A DNA stretch of 64,000 nucleotides. It comes from UBA5239 sp040391785. Lineage in GTDB: Bacteria > Verrucomicrobiota > Lentisphaeria > Victivallales > Victivallaceae. Under the pieces are notes generated by a model, which saw only the letters and a program-made list of their open reading frames with translations, ran no database searches and was not told the DNA's origin. Both the position numbers and the translations under genes were made by a program. The stretch is taken from assembly GCA_040391785.1 (NCBI GenBank), contig JBEBXH010000020.1, positions 1-64,000 on the forward strand. Direction: 5' to 3'. Shown in pieces: positions 28,084 to 36,975 of this stretch; within the stretch, counting starts at the first letter, position 1; each line of letters begins with the position of its first letter.

Positions 28084-28455
28084 ATGAAGAAAAACCTGTG
28101 TGGGAAAGTAATTTTGAACGAGATCATTCTGACGCTTGATGTCAATACGATTTTGCAGCGGCTTCATGCGCTCGGCATTCCCGAGTTGACGGCGGTTCAA
28201 TCTTTGAATTTGCTCAATGGTGACTATATCAACCTGGAGTGCCGCTTGCCTAATGGCGCCATAGGGAAGTTTCTTGACGACGACAAGACTTATTATGCCA
28301 CTCAAGTGGAGAAAACCGGCAGCGACCGCTGTTATGGAGTCGCTGCTGACGAACAACAGATCGCGGTTTATGAATATGGATGCAACGGTACGGATGCTGT
28401 GCTCGTTGCGTGGGTCAAATATCACCCCGGATATTGTTCGAAACCGTCCGCTTGA
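28084..28455 (+). CDS. Hypothetical protein, 123 aa
   Basis: Good ribosome site (AAGGAG, 9 nt before the ATG) 35 nt after the VOC gene, so possibly cotranscribed. Soluble, mixed alpha/beta, five cysteines, no motif I recognise. Segments LDVNTILQRLHALGIPELTA and PNGAIGKFLDDDKTYYATQV look like a compact globular protein. Confidence 0.6.
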   Translation: MKKNLCGKVILNEIILTLDVNTILQRLHALGIPELTAVQSLNLLNGDYINLECRLPNGAIGKFLDDDKTYYATQVEKTGSDRCYGVAADEQQIAVYEYGCNGTDAVLVAWVKYHPGYCSKPSA

Positions 28456-28526
28456 GGATCCCATGAAAGTCAGATAACCACTGGCCGGAGAAATAAACTG
28501 GATTATATGGAAAATGGTTTGAATTC

Positions 28527-30017
28527 ATGATATTTACGAAAAAAACAATATTATTATTGGTTTTTCTGGCTGCCATATCTGTTTATTGCACAGAGGTTAC
28601 TGAGCTTATCTGGTGGGATGCCGGAGATACCGGCGATCCTGCTCAAACGGCATTATTGTCAAAGCTTCAACAGGAAATCGATGTGGCTCCTGATGATGAC
28701 ACGACCAGTTCCGTATTTTCATTCTTGATCCCCGGCAAGAAAAAACAATTGAAGTTGCAGCATGATCTGCATAAGATGTTTGCCGACAGCGGTATCAATG
28801 AAAGTGAACAGATGCAGGTTTGCCGGCTGATCCTGGAGGATTACTTGCTCAAATATGTGGCGGCAGAGCCAGATTATCTGGTTTGTATCCCCGGTATTGC
28901 TCCGCAGAATATGGCTCGAATATTGCCGAGGGAAGGTTTTTCCGCGGGTGATGTCAGTGACCGTACGGTTTATGAAATCTATTTCAAGAGCATACATCAG
29001 GAAAGTCCGGAATGCTGGGTTGTTGAAATATACGGTCATCTTCATATCAAAAACTGGAGTATCCGAGGCGATAATGCCCATCAATACCGAATTGTAAAAA
29101 AAAATCCGGCATTGAAGAAAAGGAAAATTAAAAAACAATATACGGACGCCATGGCGTCTGATGTCCGGGAGCTCAGCAGAAATTCTCTTTGCAATCAGTT
29201 CGAACATTATTCCTTGAGCATCAAAGACCGAAATGAAATAATAGAACTGATCTTTGCCGATTTGATGCCGCGTCATGATTATTTCAATAAAAAAGAAACA
29301 ACGATCGAAGTGCTGGGTGTTCCGCATGATGAAACCATACAGATTAAACTTCCATCGAAAGTATCATGGCCCGCTCCCGGTCAAAAAGCGGACAGAACAT
29401 TATGGTTTGACAATTTACGCCCCGATATTAAAGATGAAGAAAGATGGACAATCCTGTTCCATGCAGATTTGAGGAAAACAGAGGATCGAAATATTTCGGA
29501 AGACAATCGTTTCCCGAAAGATATGCCTGGTTACGGTTGTCCTACTGAACCGAGGTGGCAGGAGGTTTCATATCTCTACAGGCTTAGAAAAACAGAGGGT
29601 CGCTGGGAGATTGTCATCTCTGGTAGTTCAGGAACAAATCCCTATGTTATTCTGGAATATTCCGGCATCGGTTTTACGGACCGGCTTGAGATTGTTGATG
29701 TACTGCTCAACGATTTTCTACCTCGTTTTTTCCCGTCGTCAACCAGTGGAAAAGTGAAGTTCAAGGGAATTTCCAGAGAAGAGTTGGAATTGGTTCAATT
29801 ACCCGAAACTTTCCGACCTGCAAGGAATTACGAAATGGAAAACTATAGAGTTGATATTCGTGATATGATGAAAGGAGATGACGATAATTTGTATATTCAC
29901 CTTGTAGGCAAACTTCAACCGGGAGCTTCGCGTTACATCGTTTACCATGTCAGAAAAGAAGCCGATGGCTGGAAGCTTATAAATGCACGGCTTTTAAGAC
30001 GATTTTCATTTTTTTAA
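28527..30017 (+). CDS. Secreted hypothetical protein, 496 aa
   Basis: Signal peptide at residues 1-21 (TILLLVFLAAISVYCT). The mature protein is charged and rich in aromatic residues. Two stretches look related to each other, roughly residues 80-250 and 285-490, each with a downstream 'EIYGHL'/'HVRKEADGWKLINARLL'-like strand pattern as in SnoaL/lumazine-like immunity folds, but this is weak. No enzymatic motif recognised. Its GC content is lower than that of the downstream genes. Confidence 0.6.
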   Translation: MIFTKKTILLLVFLAAISVYCTEVTELIWWDAGDTGDPAQTALLSKLQQEIDVAPDDDTTSSVFSFLIPGKKKQLKLQHDLHKMFADSGINESEQMQVCRLILEDYLLKYVAAEPDYLVCIPGIAPQNMARILPREGFSAGDVSDRTVYEIYFKSIHQESPECWVVEIYGHLHIKNWSIRGDNAHQYRIVKKNPALKKRKIKKQYTDAMASDVRELSRNSLCNQFEHYSLSIKDRNEIIELIFADLMPRHDYFNKKETTIEVLGVPHDETIQIKLPSKVSWPAPGQKADRTLWFDNLRPDIKDEERWTILFHADLRKTEDRNISEDNRFPKDMPGYGCPTEPRWQEVSYLYRLRKTEGRWEIVISGSSGTNPYVILEYSGIGFTDRLEIVDVLLNDFLPRFFPSSTSGKVKFKGISREELELVQLPETFRPARNYEMENYRVDIRDMMKGDDDNLYIHLVGKLQPGASRYIVYHVRKEADGWKLINARLLRRFSFF

Positions 30018-30038
30018 TTGAGCGATGCCGGCGTAAGT

Positions 30039-30926
30039 TCAGTTTTTGTTTTTGATGGTTACTTTCAGGGGGGCTTTTTTGTTGCGGACCGGCTTGCCGG
30101 AGGAGGAGCTGGATTGGCCCTCTTTGACTACTTCGATCAGCATGCCGGGGAAGAGGGCGGCGAGCTCTTTGTAGAGAGAATTGCTGTTCAGTTCCTGCAG
30201 GGTCTTTTTTTCCTGATACCCATTGGCGGCGGCGGCTTCGTTGATGAGGTCGTTCAGCAGAAAAAACTGGCGCGGCTGCGGGAGCTGTTTCAGGCTGGCC
30301 GGATTGGATTCCAGCAGTTTGCGGAACTTGTCGTTCAGCTTGAAATTGTGCCAGCCCAGCAGGTCGGCGAAGTCAAACATGGCGCAGACCGTTTTGCCCG
30401 GATTTTCCTTGAAGGCGGCAGTCAGGCAATCGTCGAAAAGCTCGCTTTCCCGGTGAATACCGGCTGCCGTACCCAGCAGGTTCAGCTTGAAGTCACCGCG
30501 GCCAGTCTGCAGGGCATCAATCACGGCCAACTCGATGTCGTCGTATTTCTGCTCGTGGAGCAGCAGCAGGTATCTGGCCTCGCGGGGGACCCTGGCGGGG
30601 TTCTTCAGTGCCCAGGCTTTGTAGGCGGGCAGGATGTGGCGAATGCCGTTCCAGGAGTGGCTCAGCGCCACCGTGCCGGGGTCGAATAACAGGAATGCGC
30701 CGCGTTCGAGCACCGGGAAATAGGTTTTCTGTACCTGCGCCCGGGTTGCCGGGGCTTTCCATTCCTGAATCAGCCGTTCGGCGGGGGCCTCGGCGGGGTT
30801 GCCGGCCCGGGCGGCTTTGGTATTCTCGATGGACAGCTCTTTCAGTACAGCCAGATATGCGGCGTCATCCGCGATGGCGGCGGTGGCCAGCAGCAGCAAA
30901 CTTATTACAATCAGTATTTTCCGCAT
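30039..30926 (-). CDS. Secreted helical hypothetical protein, 295 aa
   Basis: N-terminal signal peptide (MRKILIVISLLLLATAAIAD). The mature protein is nearly all helical, with TPR-like spacing of small and aromatic residues (AVLKELSIENTKAARAG; ALKNPARVPREARYLLLL), ending in a basic tail. Convergent with the preceding gene (21-nt gap). No family recognised; a periplasmic helical-repeat protein is likely. Confidence 0.6.
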   Translation of the reverse strand: MRKILIVISLLLLATAAIADDAAYLAVLKELSIENTKAARAGNPAEAPAERLIQEWKAPATRAQVQKTYFPVLERGAFLLFDPGTVALSHSWNGIRHILPAYKAWALKNPARVPREARYLLLLHEQKYDDIELAVIDALQTGRGDFKLNLLGTAAGIHRESELFDDCLTAAFKENPGKTVCAMFDFADLLGWHNFKLNDKFRKLLESNPASLKQLPQPRQFFLLNDLINEAAAANGYQEKKTLQELNSNSLYKELAALFPGMLIEVVKEGQSSSSSGKPVRNKKAPLKVTIKNKN

Positions 30927-31076
30927 CGGATATTTCCCGGTTTATCATTCAACACCGCACAAAAAATAGCATTCGAATGTGAAAATTCAATGGTGCATTG
31001 TACGCTGCGACCTTGACTTTTCTGCGAAAAACGCTAAAATACTGTTTTAACACTCCAACTGACGGAGAAGTGAATT

Positions 31077-31574
31077 ATGAAGAAAATTTTTGCGTTGATC
31101 ATGCTGGCCGTGCTGGCGCTGACCGGCTGCCAGAACCAGTTCCGTCCGCAGAGCGCCAAGTGGTCGCTGGACGGCGTGACCGTGACCGCCGAATTGAAGA
31201 AGCGGGAGGAAATCCCGGAGCTCGGTGCGCTCCTGTACCTGACGGTTGCCAATCACTCCAAATCCGATATCAGCATCCGCCAGACCCGTCCGCTGGATGA
31301 ATTCAAGATTCTGGTTCACAGCACCGAGGAGCCGGCCAAGGAAATTGCGTTGACCGCGGAATGGCGCGACAAGATCAAGGAACCGGTACAACGCCACAAT
31401 TACCAGGTCATCGCGCCCGGGGAGAGTTTCACCTATGATCCGGTCATTTTAAAGGACATTTTCATGATCGGGCTCGGCCGCACTTACAAAATGAAAATCG
31501 CCGGTACTTTTTATGTCAAAGAAACCAAACAGGAAGAAATTTACCTGATCGAACGAATAAGGTGGTATAACTGA
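31077..31574 (+). CDS. Lipoprotein, unknown function
   Basis: 165 aa. Type II signal with lipobox (LALTGCQNQ, Cys at about 19), so lipid-anchored. The remainder is a beta-rich domain (LGALLYLTVANHSKSDISIR) like immunoglobulin-like or DUF-type domains that compare 'free' and 'bound' strands. GGAGAAG precedes the ATG. Its stop TGA is followed at once by the gmhB ATG, so they form an operon. Confidence 0.75.
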   Translation: MKKIFALIMLAVLALTGCQNQFRPQSAKWSLDGVTVTAELKKREEIPELGALLYLTVANHSKSDISIRQTRPLDEFKILVHSTEEPAKEIALTAEWRDKIKEPVQRHNYQVIAPGESFTYDPVILKDIFMIGLGRTYKMKIAGTFYVKETKQEEIYLIERIRWYN

Positions 31575-32120
31575 ATGAATAAGGCATGTTTTCTTGACCG
31601 CGACGGCGTGGTCAATATGGAAGTCGATTATCTCTATGAACCCGACAAGGTGGTCATTGTTCCCGGTACCGTGGAAGCGTTGAAAAAGCTCAAAGAGCTC
31701 GGTTTCCTGCGGATCGTGGTGACCAACCAGGCCGGAGTCGCCCGCGGCATGTACGAGGAAAAAGACATTCACGCTGTACACGAGCGCATTCGCGAACTGC
31801 TCGCCGCCGAGGGCGCCGAAATCGATGATTTCTTCTATTGCCCCCACCATAAAGATTTCACCGGCGAATGCGATTGCCGCAAGCCCGCCCCCGGTATGCT
31901 GCTCGCCGCCGTAGCCAAACACGATATCGACGTCAAGCAATCGTTCATGGTGGGCGACCGTCTGTCCGACCTCGAGGCCGGGCGCAACGCCGGCTGTGCC
32001 GCCGTCTATCTGGTACGGACCGGCTACGGCGAAAACGAACTCGCCAAAGGCGCCATCCCCCCGGAATACCCCGTGGTGGACGATCTCCTCGCCGCTGTAG
32101 AAGATTTTGTTTCGAAATGA
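31575..32120 (+). CDS. gmhB: D-glycero-D-manno-heptose 1,7-bisphosphate 7-phosphatase (HAD superfamily)
   Basis: 181 aa, typical length. HAD motif I LDRDGVVN with nucleophile Asp8 and acid/base Asp10, motif II VVTNQAGVARG, motif III Lys in CRKPAPGML, motif IV GDRLSDLEAG. The zinc loop CPHHKDFTGECDCRKP is complete, which separates GmhB from other HADs and histidinol phosphatase. Makes heptose-1-phosphate for ADP/GDP-heptose, hence lipopolysaccharide core or S-layer glycans. Confidence 0.93.
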   Translation: MNKACFLDRDGVVNMEVDYLYEPDKVVIVPGTVEALKKLKELGFLRIVVTNQAGVARGMYEEKDIHAVHERIRELLAAEGAEIDDFFYCPHHKDFTGECDCRKPAPGMLLAAVAKHDIDVKQSFMVGDRLSDLEAGRNAGCAAVYLVRTGYGENELAKGAIPPEYPVVDDLLAAVEDFVSK

Positions 32121-32128
32121 TGTGTAAC

Positions 32129-32318
32129 GGGGAAGAAGCCCTTTTTGAAAAAAGGTCCTTCTCCCCCGTGCCCCCTCTTGCCAAAAACTTTTAAAGAACG
32201 AGGCGGTTTATGTGATTGTGTTGCAATCACATAAACCGCCTGATTTCAAAAAGATTTGAAAGGGTCAAAGGGGTTTGGGGAAAAGGGAAAACTTTGCTAA
32301 AAGTTTGCCGTTTTCCCC
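32129..32318. repeat. Composite inverted-repeat element between convergent genes
   Basis: Three hairpins in a row: 32129-32166 (GGGGAAG ... CTTCTCCCC, inner CCTTTTT/AAAAAGG); a perfect 18-bp inverted repeat at 32201-32218/32224-32241 with a 5-nt loop; and 32277-32318 (GGGGAAAA ... TTTTCCCC, inner AAACTT/AAGTTT). The outer parts are related to each other in inverted orientation (CTTCTCCCCC and AAAACTTTT-type blocks). It lies between gmhB (+) and the oxidoreductase (-) and may end transcription both ways; the layout also resembles a small non-autonomous repeat. Confidence 0.7.
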
Positions 32319-32328
32319 AATAAAAAGC

Positions 32329-33333
32329 TTATATGGTCTTCGGTACAGCCGGGCGGCCGTTTTGTTCCGAGGATTTGGTGATGGCGAGCAGCAGCGCCAG
32401 GGCGTTGCGGCCGATCTTGCCGGGGACCGGATTGCCTTTTTTGCCGTTGATCGAATCCACGAACCATTGATGGCTGTTGGTGGAGGTACAATCGGCGGCG
32501 AGTACGGTACGGCTCTTGCCGTCTTTCATCTGAATTTCGCACGAAGCCATGTTGGCGGGTACGATGATCGAGCCTTTGTCTCCCCAGATTTCCAGGCTGT
32601 TGCCGCCGACCGGGAAGGTCCAGGAGAGCTCCAGAACACCGGTCGCACCGTTGGTGAAACGGAACAGCGAAACGGAATTGTCGATAACTTCGCCGCGCGG
32701 GCGCAGGATCGAATTGCAGGCGGAAATGCTTTCCACATCGCCGAAATACCAGTGAATCAGGTCGGCCATGTGGACGGCGATATCCATCAGGATGCTGCCG
32801 TTGGCCTTTTTGGAGACGAACCAGTCGGCGCCGGGCGACCAGCCGACGTTCGGGGCGGAGGTGCTGGCGCGCAGGCAGCGGATATGGCGCGGCTTGCCGA
32901 TTTCGCCCTTGGCGATGGTTTCCTTGATGAAGGTATAGAGCGGGAAATACCGGAATGACTGATTGACCTGCAGGTGACGGCGTTTGGCCTTGGCGAGCTC
33001 GATCATGGCGTCGGCCTGGCGAAGGTTCACGGCGGCGGGTTTTTCCACCAGCACATGTTTGCCGGCTTTCAGCGCGGCCATGGTCTGGGGATAGTGCAGA
33101 TTGTTCGGGGTGGCGACGATGGCGGCATCGATGTCGGAGGCGAGGAAATCCTTGAAATTGCGGCAGATGGCGCATTCGAAGTGATTGTCCTCGGCAATGA
33201 TGCGGGCCTTGCCCTGGTCGATGTCGTAGAGCGCGGTGACTTCAATCTGGTCCTTCAGCGCGGCCAGTTGCGGCGCGTGCGAGGCTTTGGTGATCTGACC
33301 ACAGCCGATGATTCCGATTCTGACTTTTTTCAT
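32329..33333 (-). CDS. Gfo/Idh/MocA family oxidoreductase
   Basis: 334 aa. N-terminal Rossmann fold (IGIIGCGQITKASHAPQLAA), the substrate-site EKP motif in HVLVEKPAAVN near residue 97, and VNQSFRYFPLYTFIKE; C-terminal alpha/beta domain with DIAVHMADLIHWYFGDVESI. NAD(P)-dependent sugar or sugar-derivative dehydrogenase; substrate unknown. Its ATG overlaps the stop of the FtsB-like gene by 4 nt, an odd pairing with a cell-division gene. Confidence 0.9.
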   Translation of the reverse strand: MKKVRIGIIGCGQITKASHAPQLAALKDQIEVTALYDIDQGKARIIAEDNHFECAICRNFKDFLASDIDAAIVATPNNLHYPQTMAALKAGKHVLVEKPAAVNLRQADAMIELAKAKRRHLQVNQSFRYFPLYTFIKETIAKGEIGKPRHIRCLRASTSAPNVGWSPGADWFVSKKANGSILMDIAVHMADLIHWYFGDVESISACNSILRPRGEVIDNSVSLFRFTNGATGVLELSWTFPVGGNSLEIWGDKGSIIVPANMASCEIQMKDGKSRTVLAADCTSTNSHQWFVDSINGKKGNPVPGKIGRNALALLLAITKSSEQNGRPAVPKTI

Positions 33334-33662
33334 TCTTTGGTGTTCTCCTCTTTACTGACAGGAGTGTTTTTTGGCGGCGGATTGTAGATGATGACGATTT
33401 CACCCTCTTCGCACAATCCGAACCTTTCGCGAGCCACTTTTTCCACAGCGGCGGGGTCGCGCTCCAGCGCGGATACATTGCGCCGGAGCTCGTTTACCGA
33501 GTCGCGTTTTTCGGTGGCCAGTTCTTTAAGGCGGTAATACTCGCTTTCCTGCGCCCGGTAGTCCCGGTACGCGGGCCAGATCAGCATCACCGCGATAATC
33601 CCCATGATGATCAGAAAGAAATAAAACAAACTCCACAGAAATCGTGCGCGTTTCGGGTTCAT
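33330..33662 (-). CDS. Septum formation initiator family protein (FtsB/DivIC-like)
   Basis: 110 aa: short cytoplasmic N-terminus, one membrane helix (LWSLFYFFLIIMGIIAVML), then a coiled coil (EYYRLKELATEKRDSVNELR) and the FtsB/DivIC end ERFGLCEEGEIVIIY. Expected to join FtsL and FtsQ/DivIB in the divisome. Lies between rho and the oxidoreductase in a minus-strand operon (24-nt gap to rho). Confidence 0.85.
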   Translation of the reverse strand: MNPKRARFLWSLFYFFLIIMGIIAVMLIWPAYRDYRAQESEYYRLKELATEKRDSVNELRRNVSALERDPAAVEKVARERFGLCEEGEIVIIYNPPPKNTPVSKEENTKE

Positions 33663-33686
33663 GCTATTTCCTCCTGCTTCCAGTCT

Positions 33687-35591
33687 TTATTGATAGTTAT
33701 TCAGCGACAACAGGAACTCGATGTTGGTCGTCATCTTTTTGAGTTTGCCGATCAGGAGTTCCATCGATTCCGCCGGCGGCACGCCGTTCATGACCTTGCG
33801 CAGGATCCAGAGTTTCTGGAGTTCATCGGGATGCAGCAGCAGTTCTTCCTTGCGGGTGCCGCTCTTTTCGATGTTGATGGCCGGGTAAATGCGGCGGTCG
33901 GAAAGGTAGCGGTCGAGGTCCAGTTCCATATTGCCGGTGCCCTTGAATTCTTCGAAGATCACTTCGTCCATGCGGCTGCCGGTTTCGATAAGCGCGGTGG
34001 CGAGAATGGTCAAGCTGCCGTGATTTTCGATGTTACGGGCGGCGCCGAAGAAGCGTTTTGGCTTGTGGAGCGCGTTTGCGTCGACCCCGCCGGAGAGGAT
34101 CTTGCCGCTGTGCGGCTGGAGGGTATTGTAGGCGCGGGCGAGGCGGGTGATGCTGTCGAGCAGGATCACCACGTCCTGCTTGTATTCGACCATGCGCTTG
34201 GCTTTTTCGATGACCATTTCGGCGACCTGGACGTGGCGTTCCGGCGGCTCGTCAAAGGTGGAGCTGACGACTTCGGCGTCGGTGCAGCGCATCATGTCGG
34301 TGACTTCTTCCGGGCGCTCGTCGATGAGCAGCACGATCAGCTTGACTTCCGGATTGTTCTTGCGGATGCTGTTGGCGATCTTCTGCATGAGCACAGTTTT
34401 GCCGGTACGGGGCGGGGCCACGATCAGTCCGCGCTGGCCCTTGCCGATCGGAGTGACGAGGTCCATGATACGGGTCGAGAAATCGGTCGGATCGGTTTCC
34501 AGCACCAGGCGCTCGGTCGGGAAATACGGCGTCAGGCTGTTGAAGGGGATGATGTCCTTCTTGCGCTCGGGCACGTCGTGGTTGATGGTCTCGACTTTGA
34601 GCATGGCGAAGAAACGTTCTTTTTCGCGCGGGGTGCGGATCTGGCCGGCCACGAAGTCGCCGGTTTTCAGCGAGAAACGCTTGATCTGCGAGGGCGAGAG
34701 GTAAATGTCTTCCGGACACGGCAGATAGCAGTACGAGGGCGAACGCAGGAACCCGAAGCCGTCCGGCAGGAGTTCGAGGTAGCCGGAGCCGTACATCTGG
34801 CCGCATTTTTCGGCGTTTGCCTTTAAAATTTCAAAGATCAGCATCGATTTTTCCAGCGAGCCGACCCCTTCGATACCGAGTTCAGTGGCCATTTTCTGGA
34901 GCTCGTGCATGTCGCGGGTCTGAAGTTCGGCAATATTCATGCTCGGCCCGACTTTGTCGCGCTGAACTTCGTTTTCCGAGTCTACGTCAATATTCGGGCG
35001 CTGCTGGTTCTGCTGCTGGTTTTGATTCTGATTCTGCTGATGATGCTGCTGGCCCTGCTGATTCTGGTTCTGCTGGTGTTGACCCTGGCCCTGCTGGTGC
35101 TGGCCGTTTTTGTTTTTCTGGAAATTCTTGCGGTCCTTGAATTTCTGGAATTTGTTGTGCTTGTTGCTGTTTTCCTGGCGCTGCTCGGGGGGCATGGCTT
35201 CCGGGCTCATGCGCTCGGCGGGGGATTCGTTCGGAACCACTTCGCCGGAGGGGGTGACGATGTCGCGCGAAGCGGCTTCGACTTCGGGGGACGGCGTGGA
35301 CGTGGCCTGCGCCGCCGCGGTTTTGAATTCAACATCCTGCACCGGAGGTGCTTCCGGGGCGGACGGGGCTTCGTTATAAGAAGGAGCGGCGGGCTTCTGG
35401 ACAACTTCCTGCACCGGGGCCGGAGCAGGCGCGGGTGCCGGGGCTTCGACGGGCTGGTCTGCGGCGGGGGCAGCTTCAACAGATTGGGCTTTTTTCGGGC
35501 GGCCGCGTTTCTTTTTCGGGGTTTCTTCTGCGGCTTCGGCTGCCGGAATCTCTGCCGGAATTTCGTTGTTCAGCATGTCTTTTTCTTCCAT
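33687..35591 (-). CDS. rho: Transcription termination factor Rho with long Q/N-rich N-terminal extension
   Basis: 634 aa against about 420 for E. coli Rho. Residues 1-215 are disordered: an AT-hook-like KKKRGRPKK at 26-34, a Pro/Ala/Glu-rich stretch, and 162-200 almost only Gln, Asn, His and Gly. Then RhoN helices (about 219-265), the RNA-binding cold-shock-like domain (YLELLPDGFGFLRSPSYCYL), and the RecA-like motor: Walker A APPRTGKTVLMQK, Walker B VIVLLIDERPEEV, Q-loop region LSGGVDANALHKPKRFFGAA, R-loop GTGNMELDLDRYLSDRRIYP. ATP-driven hexameric terminator. Ribosome site AAGGAA; overlaps coaE by 22 nt. Confidence 0.97.
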   Translation of the reverse strand: MEEKDMLNNEIPAEIPAAEAAEETPKKKRGRPKKAQSVEAAPAADQPVEAPAPAPAPAPVQEVVQKPAAPSYNEAPSAPEAPPVQDVEFKTAAAQATSTPSPEVEAASRDIVTPSGEVVPNESPAERMSPEAMPPEQRQENSNKHNKFQKFKDRKNFQKNKNGQHQQGQGQHQQNQNQQGQQHHQQNQNQNQQQNQQRPNIDVDSENEVQRDKVGPSMNIAELQTRDMHELQKMATELGIEGVGSLEKSMLIFEILKANAEKCGQMYGSGYLELLPDGFGFLRSPSYCYLPCPEDIYLSPSQIKRFSLKTGDFVAGQIRTPREKERFFAMLKVETINHDVPERKKDIIPFNSLTPYFPTERLVLETDPTDFSTRIMDLVTPIGKGQRGLIVAPPRTGKTVLMQKIANSIRKNNPEVKLIVLLIDERPEEVTDMMRCTDAEVVSSTFDEPPERHVQVAEMVIEKAKRMVEYKQDVVILLDSITRLARAYNTLQPHSGKILSGGVDANALHKPKRFFGAARNIENHGSLTILATALIETGSRMDEVIFEEFKGTGNMELDLDRYLSDRRIYPAINIEKSGTRKEELLLHPDELQKLWILRKVMNGVPPAESMELLIGKLKKMTTNIEFLLSLNNYQ

Positions 35592-36172
35592 ACCATTTCC
35601 TTTATTTGTTTTGACAATTCTTCACATTGTTCATATAGATCATCGGGCGAGCCATTGTTGATCAGGCCAAAATCCGCCCTTGCCAGTTTTTCATCCGCCG
35701 TCATCTGATACGCCATCCGGCGCTCGATTTCACCGTCGTCCAGACCACGCTTGTGCAGCCGCTCCCGGACAATTTCCGGGCTGCTCCAGATGCACACCAC
35801 CGCGTCATAACGCCCGTGCCAGCCGCTTTCGTACAGCAGCGGCACTTCAAAGAGGTGGTTTCCGGCCGGATCGGCGGCGAAACGCTCCTCGGCATGGTTG
35901 CGGATGAGCGGATGCAGAATACCGTTCAGCCACTCGAGCTCGGCTGCGTCGTTGAAAACGATTCCGGCCACGGCCTTGCGGTCGATGACGCCGTTTCCGT
36001 CGAAAATATGATGTCCCCAGCGGCCGCGCAGCCCGGCCTTGAATTCCTCGCTGTTCTTATAAATTTCATGATTGATCGCATCGGCACTCAGGGTCTGCCA
36101 GCCGAGTTCGGCAAAATACTGCAGAGCCAGGCTCTTTCCACAGCCCATTCCGCCGGTCAACGCAACGATCAT
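35570..36172 (-). CDS. coaE: Dephospho-CoA kinase
   Basis: 200 aa, standard length. P-loop TGGMGCGKSLALQYF at residues 6-20, DAINHEIY (Asp of the DxD-like substrate site), HPLIR, and EVPLLYESGWHGRYDAVV. Last step of coenzyme A synthesis. The ATG at 36172 has AGAGGT upstream; the longer frame to 36208 lacks one. The 3' end overlaps the start of rho, so the order coaE-rho-ftsB-like-oxidoreductase is one operon. Confidence 0.94.
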   Translation of the reverse strand: MIVALTGGMGCGKSLALQYFAELGWQTLSADAINHEIYKNSEEFKAGLRGRWGHHIFDGNGVIDRKAVAGIVFNDAAELEWLNGILHPLIRNHAEERFAADPAGNHLFEVPLLYESGWHGRYDAVVCIWSSPEIVRERLHKRGLDDGEIERRMAYQMTADEKLARADFGLINNGSPDDLYEQCEELSKQIKEMVWKKKTC

Positions 36173-36408
36173 ACTAATTTTACCTCTTACCAAAATGATA
36201 ATTTCCAATCGAGCTGCAAGCGGGGAAACCTTTTTGCCGTGCCGACGATGCGGACAGTCAAAATTTCTGAAATAAATCTGGATTAAAACTGTTAAAGCAT
36301 CGTTATCGGAGCTAAATTGAAAAGGACAATTGAATTTAATTTTTGTCTATAATCATTTTAGCACAAGAATTTATTTTTGCAAATTTAAAATCACGGGAAA
36401 AGTAAAAT

Positions 36409-36975
36409 ATGACGAAAAATTTTCAGCTTTCGGGACGGAAAACGCTGGCTGCGGGCCGCTTCGTGGAGCTCAGCGAACTCGAATATACCGATCGCCGCGG
36501 TAAAGTACGCAGATGGGAAACCTCCGACCGGGTGAATTCGCAGGGGGCGGCGATCATCATCGCGGAGATCGTGCCGGACAGCAAAATTATTCTGGTGCGG
36601 CAGTTCCGTCCGCCGGTCTGGGGGTATGTGCTCGAATTTCCGGCAGGGCTGATCGATGCGGGTGAATCGGCGAAAGAGACCGCGGTCCGCGAACTCCGCG
36701 AGGAGACCGGTTTCGAGGGCGAAGTGATCCACGTTTGTCCGGAATCGTGCAGTTCACCGGGGATGACCGGCGAAAAACTAACCGTAGTGCTGATGCACGT
36801 GGACGGCGCGCGGTACCGCGACGGTCTTCCGCAGAGTTTCCAGGAGGAAAACGAGGATATTGAAACGCTGCTGATCCCGAAATCCGAACTTCTGCAATTC
36901 CTCGAATCCGAAGCAGCCAAAGGCACGGACATTGACGGAAAGCTTCTGCACTACGCCTTGGGACTGGTAAATTAA
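36409..36975 (+). CDS. Nudix hydrolase, ADP-ribose pyrophosphatase type
   Basis: 188 aa. A perfect Nudix box (G-x5-E-x7-RELREETGF) begins at GLIDAGESAKETAVREL near residue 83. The upstream VRQFRPPVWGYVLEFPAGLI and the downstream SPGMTGEKLTVVLM match the ADP-ribose/NDP-sugar pyrophosphatase (NudF) group. Breaks ADP-ribose to AMP and ribose-5-phosphate with Mg2+. Single gene, divergent from coaE. Confidence 0.9.
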   Translation: MTKNFQLSGRKTLAAGRFVELSELEYTDRRGKVRRWETSDRVNSQGAAIIIAEIVPDSKIILVRQFRPPVWGYVLEFPAGLIDAGESAKETAVRELREETGFEGEVIHVCPESCSSPGMTGEKLTVVLMHVDGARYRDGLPQSFQEENEDIETLLIPKSELLQFLESEAAKGTDIDGKLLHYALGLVN

